DNA of 64,000 bases. It comes from Piliocolobus tephrosceles. Its lineage: Eukaryota; Chordata; Mammalia; Primates; Cercopithecidae. Below are positions 23,261-36,379 of this stretch, piece after piece. How positions within the stretch are numbered: position 1 is the first letter of the stretch; each line of letters starts with the position of its first letter. A program made the translations under genes and the position numbers. The stretch covers positions 108,777,440 to 108,841,439 of the forward strand of contig NC_045441.1 of the NCBI RefSeq assembly GCF_002776525.5, given 5' to 3'. The notes under the pieces are model-generated. The model saw only the letters and a program-made list of their open reading frames with translations, made no database searches and was not told where the DNA came from.

Positions 23261-24527
23261 CTCAGGAAGTTCAACTTCATTAAGCCTTTGTGGTTTAGGG
23301 CTCTGCTGTGCTTTGACAGCTCAGACCTCCTCCCTTCCAGCTGGGCTGCCTGGGGCGCTCTAAAATGAGTGTTGATTTAATGCACTGCCTTCGCACCCGT
23401 GCTGGTGATAACTTCTAATGTGAATTTTTTTTTTTTTTTTTTGGTCATTCATTACTTGTCTACCGAAGCACTGCCTCCCTCTTACGGAATTATCTGTCAA
23501 AGAGCGCATTCTCCCTGTTTGGCAGGAAGTCCCAAAGGGCAGTTGTCACCAGCGTCTCAGCGCAGGGAGACATTTCCAGCCTGGCTGCTGCCTCGCAGGC
23601 ATTGGTACCGATGGCCTTACCTGAGCCACTCCCGGGTTATGCGGAGCCTGGTGTCGCCTGGGAGAAAAGGGTGGGGACCAGACTGTGACTCAGAAGGAAT
23701 GCTGATGTCACATTCGAGTGAATTGCCCTGTGCGAAAGTTCTCCTCGTTCCAGGGGATTTGCTCATATTTTACTTTGTGGTAAATTTAAGCTAGCTGTCC
23801 CTTATCAGATAGGGAAGTTTTGCAGAGGGAGGAAGGGAAAAATAAAAGTTTCTTTTTTCTCTTACTCATGGTTCCTAATATTCTTATCTTCTAAACACAA
23901 AGTTTCTAACTTGAGCATTAATTCTATTTTATGCCCAGAATTGGATTTTTGAAAATGGATAGAAAGTATTGTGTTAGGACTGCAGAGTTTTCGGTTAGGA
24001 AGCTATTGACCAATAAAAACTTGAAATGAGAAAACAGGTTTTTTTCATTCCTTAGGACTAAAATTCGCAAGCACTCAAAAAGGTATCCAGGAACAGAAAA
24101 ACAAAAATTGTTGAGAGTAGCGTGATTGCATTCTATTCTCTTTCCATTTGGTTTCTTTCTTTTTTTCTTTTAAGTAACTGATATTTTTGGTTAATCTTGC
24201 TTGTCATGGGGGAAAAGCGGGGAAAGCATTTTTCTAGCTTAGCTTTCTGTTGATGAAGACTACATTCATTTAGTTTTCAAGTGGGTAAGAGCTACTTAAT
24301 TTAGTACTTGTCTAAAACTTGAGGGGTCTTGTCCTTGCTTTTAAGTATTTATTTGAAGACAACTTTGTCAAAGTAAACATATTTTGGGCTGGCCAGGAAG
24401 AACAGGTGAAGCACAGGATTTTTAGGGTAATGACCCTATTCTGTATGATACTATAAAATGGCGGATACATGTAATTATACATTAAAATCCATAGAATGTA
24501 GAACACCGAGAGTAAACCCTAATGTAA
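23261..24527. other. Early intron 1, CpG shore and single-copy DNA
   Basis: CpG density falls off here. An AP-1-type string TGACTCA lies at 23686-23692, and a T-run at 23426-23442. No exon or repeat family is recognised. Confidence 0.45.
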
Positions 24528-24726
24528 ACTATGTATGTTGGGGATAATGATGTGTCAGTGTGTTTCATCACTTGTGACAAATGTACAGCACTGATAACGG
24601 GATGTTGGTAGTCCGGGAGGCTGCTGGAGACAGGGAGGCATGGGGGAGGTACATAGAAACTTGGAATTTTCTGCTCAATTTTGCTGTGAAGCTAAAAAAT
24701 GCTTTAAAAAACAAAGTCCATTTAAT
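24528..24726 (+). mobile_element. L1 (L1M-type) 3' end fragment
   Basis: 'ctgctcaattttgctgtgaa' followed by 'aatgctttaaaaaacaaagt' is the terminal L1MB/L1MC 3' UTR pattern in sense orientation, preceded by 'gggaggtacatagaaactt'. It is old and diverged. Confidence 0.7.
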
Positions 24727-27000
24727 AGGGGAAGAAAAATCAAAGATATTTTTGAAGCTTTTTGAGACAAGGAGTAATTCTGAGAGAAAAAGTTCAAAGT
24801 TAAAAATTGTATGTGCTTGCAAAGGAAAAATCCAGACGTTGTTTATAAACAATTTCCTTAGAGTTTGAAAATGTGGATTATGATAAATAATGCCCTTGAC
24901 ATATGGTGTAGTTTTCCTCCTTTATCCCCCACTTTACTTTTACAAGTTATGTTTTCAACCAAGAATCTTAACTTCCTCTAATTCTCCTCCTCTCTGCCTC
25001 TACCACCCCAAAAAGAATTCCGTAAAATAAAGGTTTTAGAGAGAATCCCATGATACAACAAATCCCTGTTTCACTACGTTGTCTTCACTGATGATTCTTA
25101 GAACAGAATCCTCACCTGGTAAATTGGAAGCTATTAAAAAACTGCAAAGACGTCCTATTTGACTCCAGTTTGTGTGGGTCCCTTAATAGATTTGATATTT
25201 TAACAAAAAGTTTCCCAGTACAAAAGTTTGGAAATCTCAGGAATGTATTTCACCATCTTAGTCATACTCTCAAAAAGAAATTTACGTTCCTTTTAGCAAT
25301 TGTTTTCTAACACATCCAAAGAAGGAAATATCACAAGACTATCTGATTTACCAGCAGAGTCTTCTCACCCTATTTTGGCACCTAGTTTTCAAGTCTCCTT
25401 TCTTTTTGACTCAGTTATACAAGAAAATTAATAGTTTGAATGTACCTTGAGAAAAGGCAGATTAAAAGTTGGAACAAAGACACAACCCTTTAAATACAAC
25501 TAATATGACTTCTGTTTTAAGATGTGTGTCATTTTTTTCCTTCTAAAACTTTTACATTGTTGATTTCATGAAGAATTTCTTCCAGACAGATGAAAAGCAT
25601 TTTTTTTCCACACTAACATTTCATGTAAAAAGAACTAAAGAGGATTGTCTTTATTAAGCAGTGATTGAGATAGATGATACTGTTATAAAATTCTTGGTTT
25701 GTAAAAGGAAAGCTCATCCACATCAGTTGTACAGATTGGGATTAATTACCAGTTAAAACCCACCATCACAAAGACAAAGGGTTTTTATAATTAGATTTTG
25801 CTATATTTTGTTTTGTTTGAAGTAAGCGAGCTGTTGCTAGGATGTGAGAGCTGGTTTGGTTATACAAAGTTTTTGTCTTAGTAATACTTTAGAGCAGAAT
25901 TTGATTCTGTGTCCTTGCCCTGTCTTCTGAGTTACACATCTAGACCTCTTTCTTATTTTTTAAGTCTTTTGTTAATTGGCTTTGTGTCAGTATGGTCCAT
26001 GTCTGCTTGGGAAAAACAGTGGACTTTGAGAAGGAGAAACAGTCTCATTTTGCGGTAAATGGTAAATCATGGCCAACAGCCAGCTGTTTTCCTCTTTCCT
26101 TTCTGTGTTACTCTCCCATGAGAATTACTTTTTTCAATTAAGAACATACCAACAGAGAAAGAGAACTTCAGTAATTTCCCTTTTACTGCTTGGAATTGCT
26201 GCAGGGCTTTAATTTTACCGTGTTCATTTTTTGTCTCCTCTCTAACCCCTTTATTTTGATTAATCCTAATATTTTGCATACTTTCTTAAGACTCTTATTT
26301 CTTTAATTTTACTTTTTAAAAATGTGGTGCATTTTAAAGATTACATGTTACCAAAAATCCCCATTCTCTGTATCCAAACTTGTTTTCAAAACCTTTGTCA
26401 TTAGCCAAAAAAGCATAGTGAAACCAAGTGAATACTATTGGAAAGAGGACTGAACTACAGAGATTATTTCCATTGGAAATTAGAATGAGTTATTTGCCTG
26501 AGGTGGCCCCTGGTTGAAGTGGAAAAGGCAATATATAGTGACCTGGATGCTCAAATCTACAATTGGATTCAAGGCTTGAAAGCCACTCTTGCTGCAAGAA
26601 TCATTGGCAAGGCTAAGGGTAAAGGTAGGGCAGGACACATCCAGGGCTTTGCTTTAGAGGTGTTCTGCCTCTCAGAACAAGTGCAGAAGAAAATGAATGG
26701 TCCTTCGCTGGGCTTTTATAAAACTATTCTCACCCATGGTGTGGTTCATTACATTGGCAGAATATGAAAAGTCCCTTTCTCTTAATTGTCCTGAATATTG
26801 GTTGGAGAAAAAACTATAGTAGGTTTTCCATTGATTGTGTTCCTTTATGCTGCCCTATGAAGTAGAAATAGGAATTTAGATGTCTACTGGCTATTACCTG
26901 TGTTCTATCAACTCACACCATGACTTTGCTTGTGCATGCCCATACTCCATCTACAGTTCTAAATTTTTTCCATCCTTCAAGGACCAACCCCTCACACTGC
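24727..27000. other. Intron 1 stretch, no recognised feature
   Basis: About 2.3 kb of single-copy-looking DNA. An 82-codon open frame at 26519-26767 begins with GTG and has no recognisable product. Confidence 0.45.
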
Positions 27001-27245
27001 ACACTCCTCTAGGAAATCTTTCTCCATGCTGCCACCTAGATGAAAAATATTTTCTTCTTTTCTCCTGAATTCCCAAAACATGTATTGGTAACACTTAGGA
27101 CACTAATCACTCTCCACCTCTGGAATATACTTACCTGTTGTATGTTTCACCTTCTTACCTTGCTTACAAACTTCTTGAGAGATGAATCCATATCCTGTTA
27201 TAGTTGCATGGTTATTTTGTTTGCTGTTCAAAGCAACCTTAGGAA
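26980..27245 (+). mobile_element. Probable L2 3' region fragment
   Basis: 'ccttcaaggaccaacccctc', 'taggaaatctttctccatgc' and 'acaaacttcttgagagatga' follow the L2 3' pattern loosely. Diverged, so moderate confidence. Confidence 0.5.
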
Positions 27246-28080
27246 GTAGGCCTTAGCCCCACTTTCAGGATGAAGAAACTAAAGTTTAGATAGTGTAATC
27301 TGAAACCTTTCTGTGGAGAACTTTACTATGAACTTCAACCATAATCTGAAGAAGCCATACTCCTTTCATCATGTCGACTAGCCTGAGTCTTATGTTCTTC
27401 ATCTTGCTCACTAAATATATGTGGAATGGGAACTGTTATAAAAAGAGAAATAAAATAAGATACATTTCAACACTTTCACTCATGTTTTAAAGGAATCATA
27501 TTTGAGGAAGTGGTTTATATTCCAATAAAATCACTATCCTACTAGTTTCTGTATTTTGTTTCTACTTTATCCATGTTGTATGTATTCCCTTTAGTGTAAG
27601 TTGCCATTGACATTCTTTGGGCAGAGGCAAAGTATACAAAAGTAAAAGTTTGTGAAAAGGAATTTCTGGGAAACTTCTACAGTCAAAGAAACAGCATAAA
27701 CTTCAATAATATTCTCTACTTTATCTTCTAAATTTCTTCCAACTTCCTGACTTTTGGTGTGAGCCAATGATAATGCTGTCTCCTAACTATGTAAAATGGC
27801 CCTGGGTAACAGTGACGCTGTATTTGGCTCTCTGTTTTGTTAAGTTTAACCAATGGCATCTGGAACTATAAAGGGATACTCATGGTCTTTTCTCCCTGTT
27901 GAGCGCTGCAGTTGATAGAAAGCCTTACACATAGCATGAGTAGGCTACACCTCTTTTCCCTAGTAGGAACGTGTTCAGAGTACCTCTGGAGTGACAGTCC
28001 AGACAGCTAAGAATAGAGCAGCTAAAAAGAAACAACAGATAAACAAACAAACAAACAAAACCTCATAATATTGGGAGTAG
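27246..28080. other. Intron 1 stretch, no recognised feature
   Basis: Mostly single copy in appearance. A (CAAA)n run of about five units lies at 28040-28061. Confidence 0.45.
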
Positions 28081-28100
28081 AACTATTTTTTTTGTTTTAA

Positions 28101-28307
28101 TTTCCCATTCTTCATGCAGAAACATTTCTTGTGAAGCTGAGAAGCTGTGCAAAACACCACAATGATCAGATATTTCACGAGGCTCTCATGGAGCTCCAGC
28201 ATGACATCCAGCATTATGAGCATGGGATCAACATCATAGCTCAACAGTGTGCAACACGAGTTACCAAGAGGGGCCTTCTTAGTGGAAAGAGAGTGATAAA
28301 TTGGTAA
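28101..28307 (+). other. Unexplained 68-codon open frame behind a splice-acceptor-like tract
   Basis: The frame runs from just after a TAA (28098-28100) to a TAA at 28305-28307. It has no ATG at its left end. Positions 28084-28119 form a pyrimidine-rich tract ending in 'cattcttcatgcag', a good 3' splice-site look-alike, and 'ttggtaac' at 28301-28308 could serve as a weak donor. The translated middle, EALMELQHDIQHYEHG, reads like protein rather than random sequence. I do not recognise the family. It could be a pseudogene fragment, a rare TES exon or chance. On the minus strand the same segment is open for 75 codons and ends in an A-rich stretch, so a reversed processed pseudogene is the main alternative. 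Confidence 0.3.
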
Positions 28308-28310
28308 CAT

Positions 28311-28719
28311 GGAAGCTACTTCCTGTGTTCTTTTTCTGAGAACTAGAAGAAGGAATACAAGTTGGCCCCATGCTAATGTGTATATACCTTTTTTACATAC
28401 CAGTCACCAAAGTGTGTTTAGAAATTAGGAAAGGTTAGTAAGTCTCCAGTATATATAAACATCTATAGTGTATGGAAAGGTCTTCCATAATATATCAGTT
28501 TTCTCACTTCCATTTATCAGTATAATATATTTAAAATTGCCCTAAGCTGAGAGTTGGTAGATCCAAGTCCACTGTTTTTTGTGATACTGACCACTGTGGC
28601 TATCAATTTCTATTTATATAAAAATCAGTAGGGGAACTAGATGATTTCTGAGACTTCTGCAAGTCCTGTGACTCTTTGATCATAGGAAATAATATCAGTA
28701 GTGTTTGGACGAACAGAGG
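28311..28719. other. Intron 1 stretch, no recognised feature
   Basis: A+T-rich, no repeat or exon seen. Confidence 0.45.
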
Positions 28720-29105
28720 CAGGATGGTGCACTTCTGGGTTCTTCTTCACCACCAACTCTTCCCATGTGTGCGAGAATGCAGCTGACGCCCAGGAAGGTG
28801 CAGATTAATCAGGCATGCACCAGGTGATGTCAATCCGAGGAGACCAAGATTTACCTGGTGGCACCTGCGGAGCGGCCCCCCTCCCCTGACATGCCCGTGC
28901 CCCGCCTATTGCCCTTCCACTCCTAGAAAAGTTGCTCCCAGCAGATGCGCCGGGGGCGGGCTTTCTCAGCCCCCACTCTTGTGAGGACTGTATTAGAAAC
29001 TCCACCCCCCACCCCGCCCCAGCTCCGGTCCCTGAAGCTAGATGACCAAAGAATAAATTTGCAGTTTTGCTTTTAGCCTTGCCTACTCGCTGGTTCTTTT
29101 GTGCC
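28720..29105 (+). mobile_element. GC-rich solo LTR-like element with AATAAA signal
   Basis: A GC-rich block (28850-29040) in A+T-rich DNA, with C-rich runs and a GGGGCGGG string, is followed by 'agaataaatttgcagttttg' (AATAAA at 29052-29057). This layout, promoter-like U3 then polyadenylation signal, is typical of ERV1-class LTRs, sense to TES. The family is not assigned and no target duplication was found. Confidence 0.55.
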
Positions 29106-32100
29106 CACTCTGGTGGTCTTAGAAAAACAAATCAAGTAGTCTACCACATGTAATGATCCACAGCGCTTTAAAATCACACAAATGAAGAACATATAAATAT
29201 ATGTGTAAATAAATACATAAAGGAGATGGCATAGTTTAAATGTTAGTGAATTCCATGAAGAACCTATAGATTGAACCAAATAATTTTTTTCCACAAATCT
29301 TAGCTCGTTTCAACTTGTTTGTACTTAATTTTCATAATACTTGTGGAGGTATTTGAAGATATTAGTTTAAGTTTAATTAATTTAAATCTGTAGTATAAGG
29401 CTCTGAAGGCTGTAATAGTGTGGGTCCCATAAGTCTAGGAGTGATATATTACTTATCTTGGTATTTAATTATGGGAAAATGAAAAATAATGGAGCATTTA
29501 TTTTCTTTAAAAGTTATCTCTCTCAAAATAAGGCTGTTAAAAATTTTTTAAAAATTTAAAAAAGAAAAAAAAAAACTATGTGAGTGCTTTTTTACATACA
29601 TGCACTGTTCTAGACTCTGGGATTATAGTAGTGAACAAGAATGACACTGAACTTAAGCTTATGTCATAGAATTACACTATTGCAAGTGATGATAGAGCAA
29701 TGTAAATGTTGAAAGTAAGCACAACTGGGATTATACCCATCAGTGAACTCTTTATAGGTTAGCAGTACACTACATTTCTAACACAGACAGCAATTTTGGT
29801 GGTGATCCCTGGGCTTGATTCTTGGTTTTGCAGACTTTGTAATTAGGGGTTCTTATTTCAGTTGTTTTAATTAATGGCAAATGTAAAAGAAATGGGAAAG
29901 CAGCTTTTACGTATTAGAATGTGAAAAAGATTATGAATGCATAAAGCTATACAAATACATCTGTAATATACACAAACTGTAAGTCTTCTGCCTGATTACA
30001 AATGCATTACAAAAGAGTCATTCCTGGATTTCCTGTTTGCAGTCATAGCTAAATTTTGTTTGATAACTACTGCCATGGTAACCAAAATTATGATTTTAAA
30101 AGAATTGTTTATTAAATCATTAATATACAGGAAATTATTTTACTTTTTACAAGGTGGTGGTATCCAGGGAAATTATATTATTAATTATGAAATCAACTTT
30201 TTCTAGGAGAGGAAGATAAGAAAACAAAAGACTAATCAAAAACATTTCAAAACCACAGATTTTCAGGATTTTAAAGAAAAATAATTTGGTAATTGATAAC
30301 TTCACCACTATTCTTTGAGTAAATATCCATGTTTAAAAATTGCCTCAAACACTATTAGAGGATTAAATTTAGAAGTTATGCTTTTCAACTAGCCAACTAC
30401 AATCTTTGACTCTCCTACAAAAGAGCTGCAGTTTAGTGTGGTTTTGTCAATTTTCTGTTCTAAGTGCCTGTCTGCCTAACATTCTAGTTAGATAATGGGG
30501 TATTAGAGCAATAAGGGTATGCATGACTATAATTTTCTAAGTATCACTGCATTTATTTTGGTCAAATTCAAAAAAGTAAAAGAGCATAGTTTAGAATTGC
30601 CAATTTCTCTGTTCCTTAGTCTGTTAGAATGGTGGGGAGTCTGCTCAGATTTGAGCATGGCTTAAAGTGGGAGAGCTTTATTAGAAGCCAGGCAGTGGGG
30701 ATTGCTGAGATCTCATCTGCAAAGTTACTACTGTGTAAATATACTTAATCTGAAATGCTGAATTATCCTCAAACTATGAGTAATTCAACTTGTGTTTATC
30801 ATTGTGACATTCTGGCCACTGTGAAAAGCTGTAAACAGGAGTTTCAGGGTGTTCAATGCATAGCTTTATCTGAGTAGCGAGCCCAGCAGAAAAGATGGGC
30901 TTTCAGCCCAGCAGAAATGCCTTGATATGGACTCAATTAATGCATCTCTAGCCACAGTGAACTTTTCCCTTGCCTTGTTTGATGATGAAGTGATATCATG
31001 TTTCATTGAAAAATGACCATGTAGATGTTAGGTGGATTTTTGTTTTTATATGAGCGTAATGTGACAGTCTTAACAGAATGAGTCACAAAGTAAGGATCAA
31101 GGATCTGATTTTTCCTTTATGAGATCCTGGCCTACAATAAAAATAACTTGGGGTTAAAAAAAGTTACCGTTTGTTTTTCATAGAGAATATTAAAAGTGCA
31201 GTTTAGATTTAAAACTACAGACTCTAAACTCCATATCTATCAGTATCACCTCTTGAGCAAAATATGGATGTCAGCTTTGATAGATTAAAAAAAAAAAAGG
31301 AAGGAAGAGTGAGCAAGACAGATGTGTAGGTTAACTACAGTGCTGGATAGAATGACGTAAGTGCTATAATACACTGTTTTTCTTATCTGGGATGAGAAAC
31401 CTTTTTATAAACAAAAATTTATCATGGGCTGATGTTTTTAAAAACATAGTAAAAATTATTAAAACAAAAGACAAATACAGGACCAATTAAAAAATATTAA
31501 ATGCAGGAGACACAAAATTATATGTATAGTAGTTCCTAATTGCCTACTGTCAGTTTCTCTGCCTATCTCATCACAGACAAGTGACTTACAGTTTGTGAAC
31601 TGCCACTTTGAGTAGCACAGCAATAATAGAAATACAAACAACGGTTATGAAGTCTCAGAAGCAGAAGTAACTAACTTCAATTGTGTGGGTTGGGATTATT
31701 TTATCAAGGAAACACCTCCTGTAGAATAAAGAAGCTTTCATTAGGCAAAGAAAGCATTCTATAAAGAGGAAATAGCATGAATCAAATGTACCTAGCTGTG
31801 AAAAGTCAGTAAAACCACCATTAACGTTTTCAGTTTTGTCTCTCCTAAAATAAAGCTAAAGTAGATGAGTGGCAGTAATTTGTAATTTTTCCACAGTACA
31901 GGTTTGAATTAAAGACGTGTATCACTGAGCTAGTATAAGACCCTAGGCCACAGCTGAAGAGTTTCTGATCTCCTTTGACTTCGATGATTATTTAATACAT
32001 TGGGTCATCTGTTGAGAGAGAGGAGGAAATTTCACAGTAGAGTCTAGCTTATGTAGGCTGATCTGGACTCTGAGCTGTGGACTGGGACCACATTGGTGCC

Positions 32101-33069
32101 TGGTTTTCATCCTCCTTAGATCAGTGAAGCAAACAGTAAAGGTCATGCCCAACTGAAGGAGCACCTTTTAAGCCTCTTCTTATGCCAAAGCAGTCACATG
32201 TCCAGTCCTGAAGTCAAGGAGAGGAGAAGTCTAGTCTAGCAACTATGAGGCTGTGGCAGGGATATGATGTTGAATACTATTACGTGGGAATGAAGGATTG
32301 GGACCATTACCTCAGTCTACCACGTGTACTACAGAGGGACAGTTGAATGTAGGGGCTTGAGGATACTTTTCTGAAGATCTTTCATGTATCAAGAGTATTC
32401 TGAGGTGATATTCTGTACAGTATCGCAGACTACACATGTTTCAAAGCAGGGTAGTTTTTGGTCATTCCGAAAAACTGTAGAGGAGAGTTAACTTTGCAAT
32501 ATCCCTTACTTGATTTTTAGGGTGTGCATTTTTCCATCTAGTCACTCTTCTGTTAGCTTTGAAACATAGACCTCTCCAAATTCATTCCATCCAGGCCCTG
32601 TGACTTCCGTGTTACATGAAGAAATGTAAAACTCATTTATTTGGGAAATGGCAAGTTGCCTAAGGTTTTGAAGGGGAATTACAAAATATTACCTTTTATA
32701 TACTGCAACAAATGGAAAATATATTCTGTGAACATTCCGATAATATGGGTTAGACTCTATCTGTGGTAACAGAATAGAAGGTTATCCCAAGAGAAATGGC
32801 AGAATTTAAAGGTAAAAAGATGCAGGACAGATTTCAGTGGCCTAACTCCGCAGCTCTTTTAAGATGTCACTGGTAAACCAGTAGTGATGTTATTCATTGT
32901 TACTTTCTCATGGACCAGATGAAATTAAGCCAGAGGATAGAATCATCCTGTGGACCACCGTTGCCCACTTTTCTCTAACAGGGAATTTAAAGGGAGCAGC
33001 GCAGACTTTGACGTTTCCAGACATAGATTTGGATTTCACCTTTGATATTTGCTCAGTAGTTTGGCAACA
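29106..33069. other. Intron 1 stretch, largely single copy
   Basis: About 4 kb without a recognised exon. 29580-29700 loosely resembles an ancient mammalian repeat. 30800-31110 looks single copy and includes an AP-1-like string (tgagtcac). No coding signature. Confidence 0.45.
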
Positions 33070-33215
33070 GTTGCTCCTTGGTTTCAGAGATCTAATCTGC
33101 AAAACATGGATAGTACTTCTTTATTGGATTATTGTGAAATTAAATAAAGTAGTACTTGTAAACATGTAGAACAGTGCCTGACATATAGCAAGTACCTGAT
33201 CAGTGTTGATTATTA
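33070..33215 (+). mobile_element. MIR SINE fragment (3' half)
   Basis: 'ctaatctgcaaaacatggat', 'gtgaaattaaataaagtagt' and 'agaacagtgcctgacatata' follow the MIR 3' half in sense orientation. Confidence 0.75.
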
Positions 33216-33229
33216 GTGTTCTCTGATCA

Positions 33230-33415
33230 GTTTTAAAGGCCCTGGCCTTTATTAGCTGTGTGAATTTGGAAAAGCTACCTAGCCCTGTAAACGTTAGTAT
33301 CCTCATCTGAAATGAGTTTCAACTGTCTACCTCACAGGGTTGTAAGGATAATCAAGATGAATATCTTAAAGCACAAAGTATGGTGCCAAAACATAGACAA
33401 TAAACAAATGTGTCA
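33230..33415 (+). mobile_element. MIR SINE
   Basis: 'tagctgtgtgaatttggaaa', 'atcctcatctgaaatgagtt' and 'cctcacagggttgtaaggat' follow MIR in sense orientation. It lies just after another MIR 3' half, so two MIRs stand side by side. Confidence 0.8.
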
Positions 33416-33621
33416 TAATCCTCTTCAAGAAATCCAATCTAGAGGGAAGAAAATCCTGCATAGATCTTCATGCTATTTCACAGACCCCTGAATATATCAT
33501 CAAGAATTTTATGATGGCATGCTCTCAGTAAATTATTGCCACTTGGTGCTTTGTTGGACACAAAGAAATATCCCTTTAAAGTTCGATAATTGTGGGATAT
33601 ATTAACTTACTGGATTTAATA

Positions 33622-33680
33622 TATCCTTTTGCTAATTTAAAATTTAATATATTTAATGTATCCTTTTGCTAATTTAAAAA
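33622..33680. repeat. Short tandem duplication, 37-bp period
   Basis: 'tatccttttgctaatttaaa' occurs at 33622 and again at 33659. The copies are nearly identical over the shared part. Confidence 0.8.
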
Positions 33681-33924
33681 TTGTTCTGATTTTTATTTTT
33701 ACAATGAAATTAAAGTTCATAAATATTTCCAGAACTTGAGTACCTACCATGTGCCAATCGCTATGCAAAGGATTCAAGGCTGTGTATATTAGGTTCCCTG
33801 AGAAAGCACTTGATTGAACACTGCAATGTATTGTGGTCCAGTATAGGAAACTGGTATGTTTCCCTGATTGGAATCTTCCTCAGAGTTTCTGAGGTAAATT
33901 ACAGAAATGGTTACAATTCTTAGC

Positions 33925-34150
33925 AGCACCGTCCATTAAAAAGTGGAGTCTATTTTCCTTCCCTTTGAATCTGGACTGCTTTCTGACTTACTTGGACCAG
34001 TAGAATGTGGTAGAAGTGGTGTGTGAGTCCTAAACTTGGACCTCAAGAGACCTTGCTTGCTTCTATTGCTCTGTTGCTGGTATTTAAGTCTTCACAGCCT
34101 CCTACAGTGAAAGCTGTGGAAAGAGTCTTACAGAAGACTGTCCCCACTTG
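33925..34150 (+). mobile_element. MLT1-type LTR fragment
   Basis: 'cattaaaaagtggagtctat', 'ttgaatctggactgctttct' and 'accagtagaatgtggtagaa' match the central MLT1 LTR pattern. The ends are not visible. Confidence 0.7.
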
Positions 34151-36379
34151 AATTACCCTGATATTCCTCTGTACATCTGAAAGAATCAAGAATCAATGTA
34201 CTGAAACTTCTCTGATTTCATTGGTGGCTTAAGACTGAACCCACTTTCTACTCTAGGCGAATCTAATTTTGATTTTTGTGCTTGTTGTTCCATTAAAGTG
34301 AAGGAAAATTAAATTAACATGCAACTGCAATTTTATCTTAGTTGTAGATAGGTGGTATATGCATATTTTGAAAATTGTCTAATTTCCTTGAATCACTAGA
34401 CAAATTTTAAGTGATGTCTATGTACCTTCTTTAGTGGTATAGTCTAAATATAGAGCAAAAAGTATGGTAATCCAAACTACTTCTCTGATACATCAGAAGT
34501 TAAAACATGGGTCAAAAATTAGTTAAGGCTCTTTGATTTATGCAGCACAATGTATCAATAAACATAATTCTTTTTTTTTTCCCCCAGAATAAGGGATGGT
34601 ATGAAAAGGGTATGCAATAAGTAAATAAGCAAGCATGAGGACCTGGCAGTAGGGTTCTTACATCTCTCTCTTTCTTTCCTGGTTTCCAAGACCCCTATCC
34701 TTGCTGTAAGACTTTGTTTTTGTTCTAAATGCCTGTGAATGCTAATTTGGGGCAAAAGAGAAAAATGAGAAGCCTCTCTTTTTCCACCCCCTTTTCTGTT
34801 TTCTTTGCTGTCTCTGTTGGGCATTACTCTGTAGGTTTCCTGGGATCCTCCTCTGGACAGCCTCCTTCAGTGAAGCCTTCAGCCAATACCATGAGCCTTT
34901 TCTTTCATTCTCCAGTCTGTGAAAACACATCTGTACTGCCATCTTTATCTGCATGTGCTCCAGTTAGATAGTTAAAGAATTAGTGGCAATAAATCACTTA
35001 ATTGTACAGTCACCCTACTTATACCCTCACCCATGAATTATAATGGGTTACCTCTGAAGAAATAATACTACTGCCCTTAGGCATGGCAAGAATGATCACA
35101 GTATTCAAGTTTGGGGATAAAAACGCCTGAATTAAGACCTCTCAAAGCAGCTCTCTGTGGGATCTACCCTTTAGAAGCAGCTGTGGAGATAGTGACACAA
35201 GACCAAATTAGGAACGGTTGCCATGATCCAGATTCTTTTACGGAACTCCTACAGATGCCTTTTGGAATCAGGTTTTTAAAGTCCCTTTTATAGCAAATAA
35301 ACAGGAGGTTTTGAGGGCTGTGTATGAGCGCATTCCAATGCAGTGTCCTTCAGTGGAGCCAGAGCTCAGCCAGTCCTAATTAAGAAGCAATTTCAGCTGC
35401 AGTCATAGCTTATTATAATAATTGTGACATTTTTATAGCCCTACATTGTCTTTCTCAAAGTAATGGATTCTGGAGGAGGCTTTTCCTGAGTAGAGTCCAC
35501 AGAAGAGGTATTCTGTTAGTAAGCATTTCAAATGACTTCCTTCATACAATAGTATAAAAATAATTTGATAGCAGTCTGTTTGAAAAATGTTTATAAGGAA
35601 CCAGCTTAAACTGAGCAGATGCAATATATTTTCATCAGTTGCTTACCTAAAATAAGTACAAACCATTTTTATTTTTAAAAAGCGGGGTCTAAATTTTGCT
35701 CCTAATAATAATGTAAGGTTACATATTAGGATTCAAATAGAGAAGTAGACTGTGAGGGAAGGAGCTGCTAACTGTAAATACTACCTAATTTGAATGAAGT
35801 AATTTTGGCTCCTTTTATCACATAGAGGTACTGAAATTCATTTTATTTTACTTAATTCCATCTCCAGGTGGATTTATATAATAGAATTTAAAACTTTATA
35901 TAAATCTTTTCCAATTTTTATCCTGTGTTCTTTAAGGACTACTGTGGCATATTATAAAAATTGTGAAAATTTTCTCCCAAATATATTTGGTATTTTAATA
36001 ATCTGGTTTGCAGCTGTCTTCTGTAACACAAGTGTGTGTGTGTGTACACAAGTGTGTGTAACTATATATTGAGATAGAAAATGAGACTTAGAGGCTAAAA
36101 ATCATATTCTACCCTGTCTTCTGAAAGATCATTTCGTGGTTCTTACTGAGTGAACAACTAACAAATTGAGGGTAATGAGAGTATTTATGAGGAAGGAACA
36201 GAGTTCTGCTTTAGATACCCATTGGGTGAAGAGAATTTAAATATTTGAAATGGGCAGAATAAAGAGAAGTGGTAGATAAGCACCCCATATACCCCTGTTC
36301 CCCTTTATAATATGTCTGTCTCATCACAAATCACTTAGTCTTTGAATTTAAAATCAAAACAGAAAATAGGATATAGTAG
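34151..36379. other. Intron 1 stretch, single-copy appearance
   Basis: No repeat family or exon recognised. TG-rich imperfect repeats lie at 36032-36060. The alternative first exon for the short testin isoform may be in this part of the intron, but the sequence does not show it. Confidence 0.4.

Noticed and set aside
22479..23363. 294-codon open frame across the CpG island, and a 227-codon minus frame at 22565-23248
   Set aside because: They begin at a non-ATG codon or overlap in many frames in very GC-rich DNA; the plus frame reads through the exon 1 donor into intron 1. Only MDLENKVKK is supported.
26519..26767. 82-codon open frame in intron 1
   Set aside because: It starts with GTG, has no early ATG, no splice context and no family I recognise.
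33230..33415. tRNA-like sequence
   Set aside because: The resemblance comes from MIR, a tRNA-derived SINE; it is not a tRNA gene.
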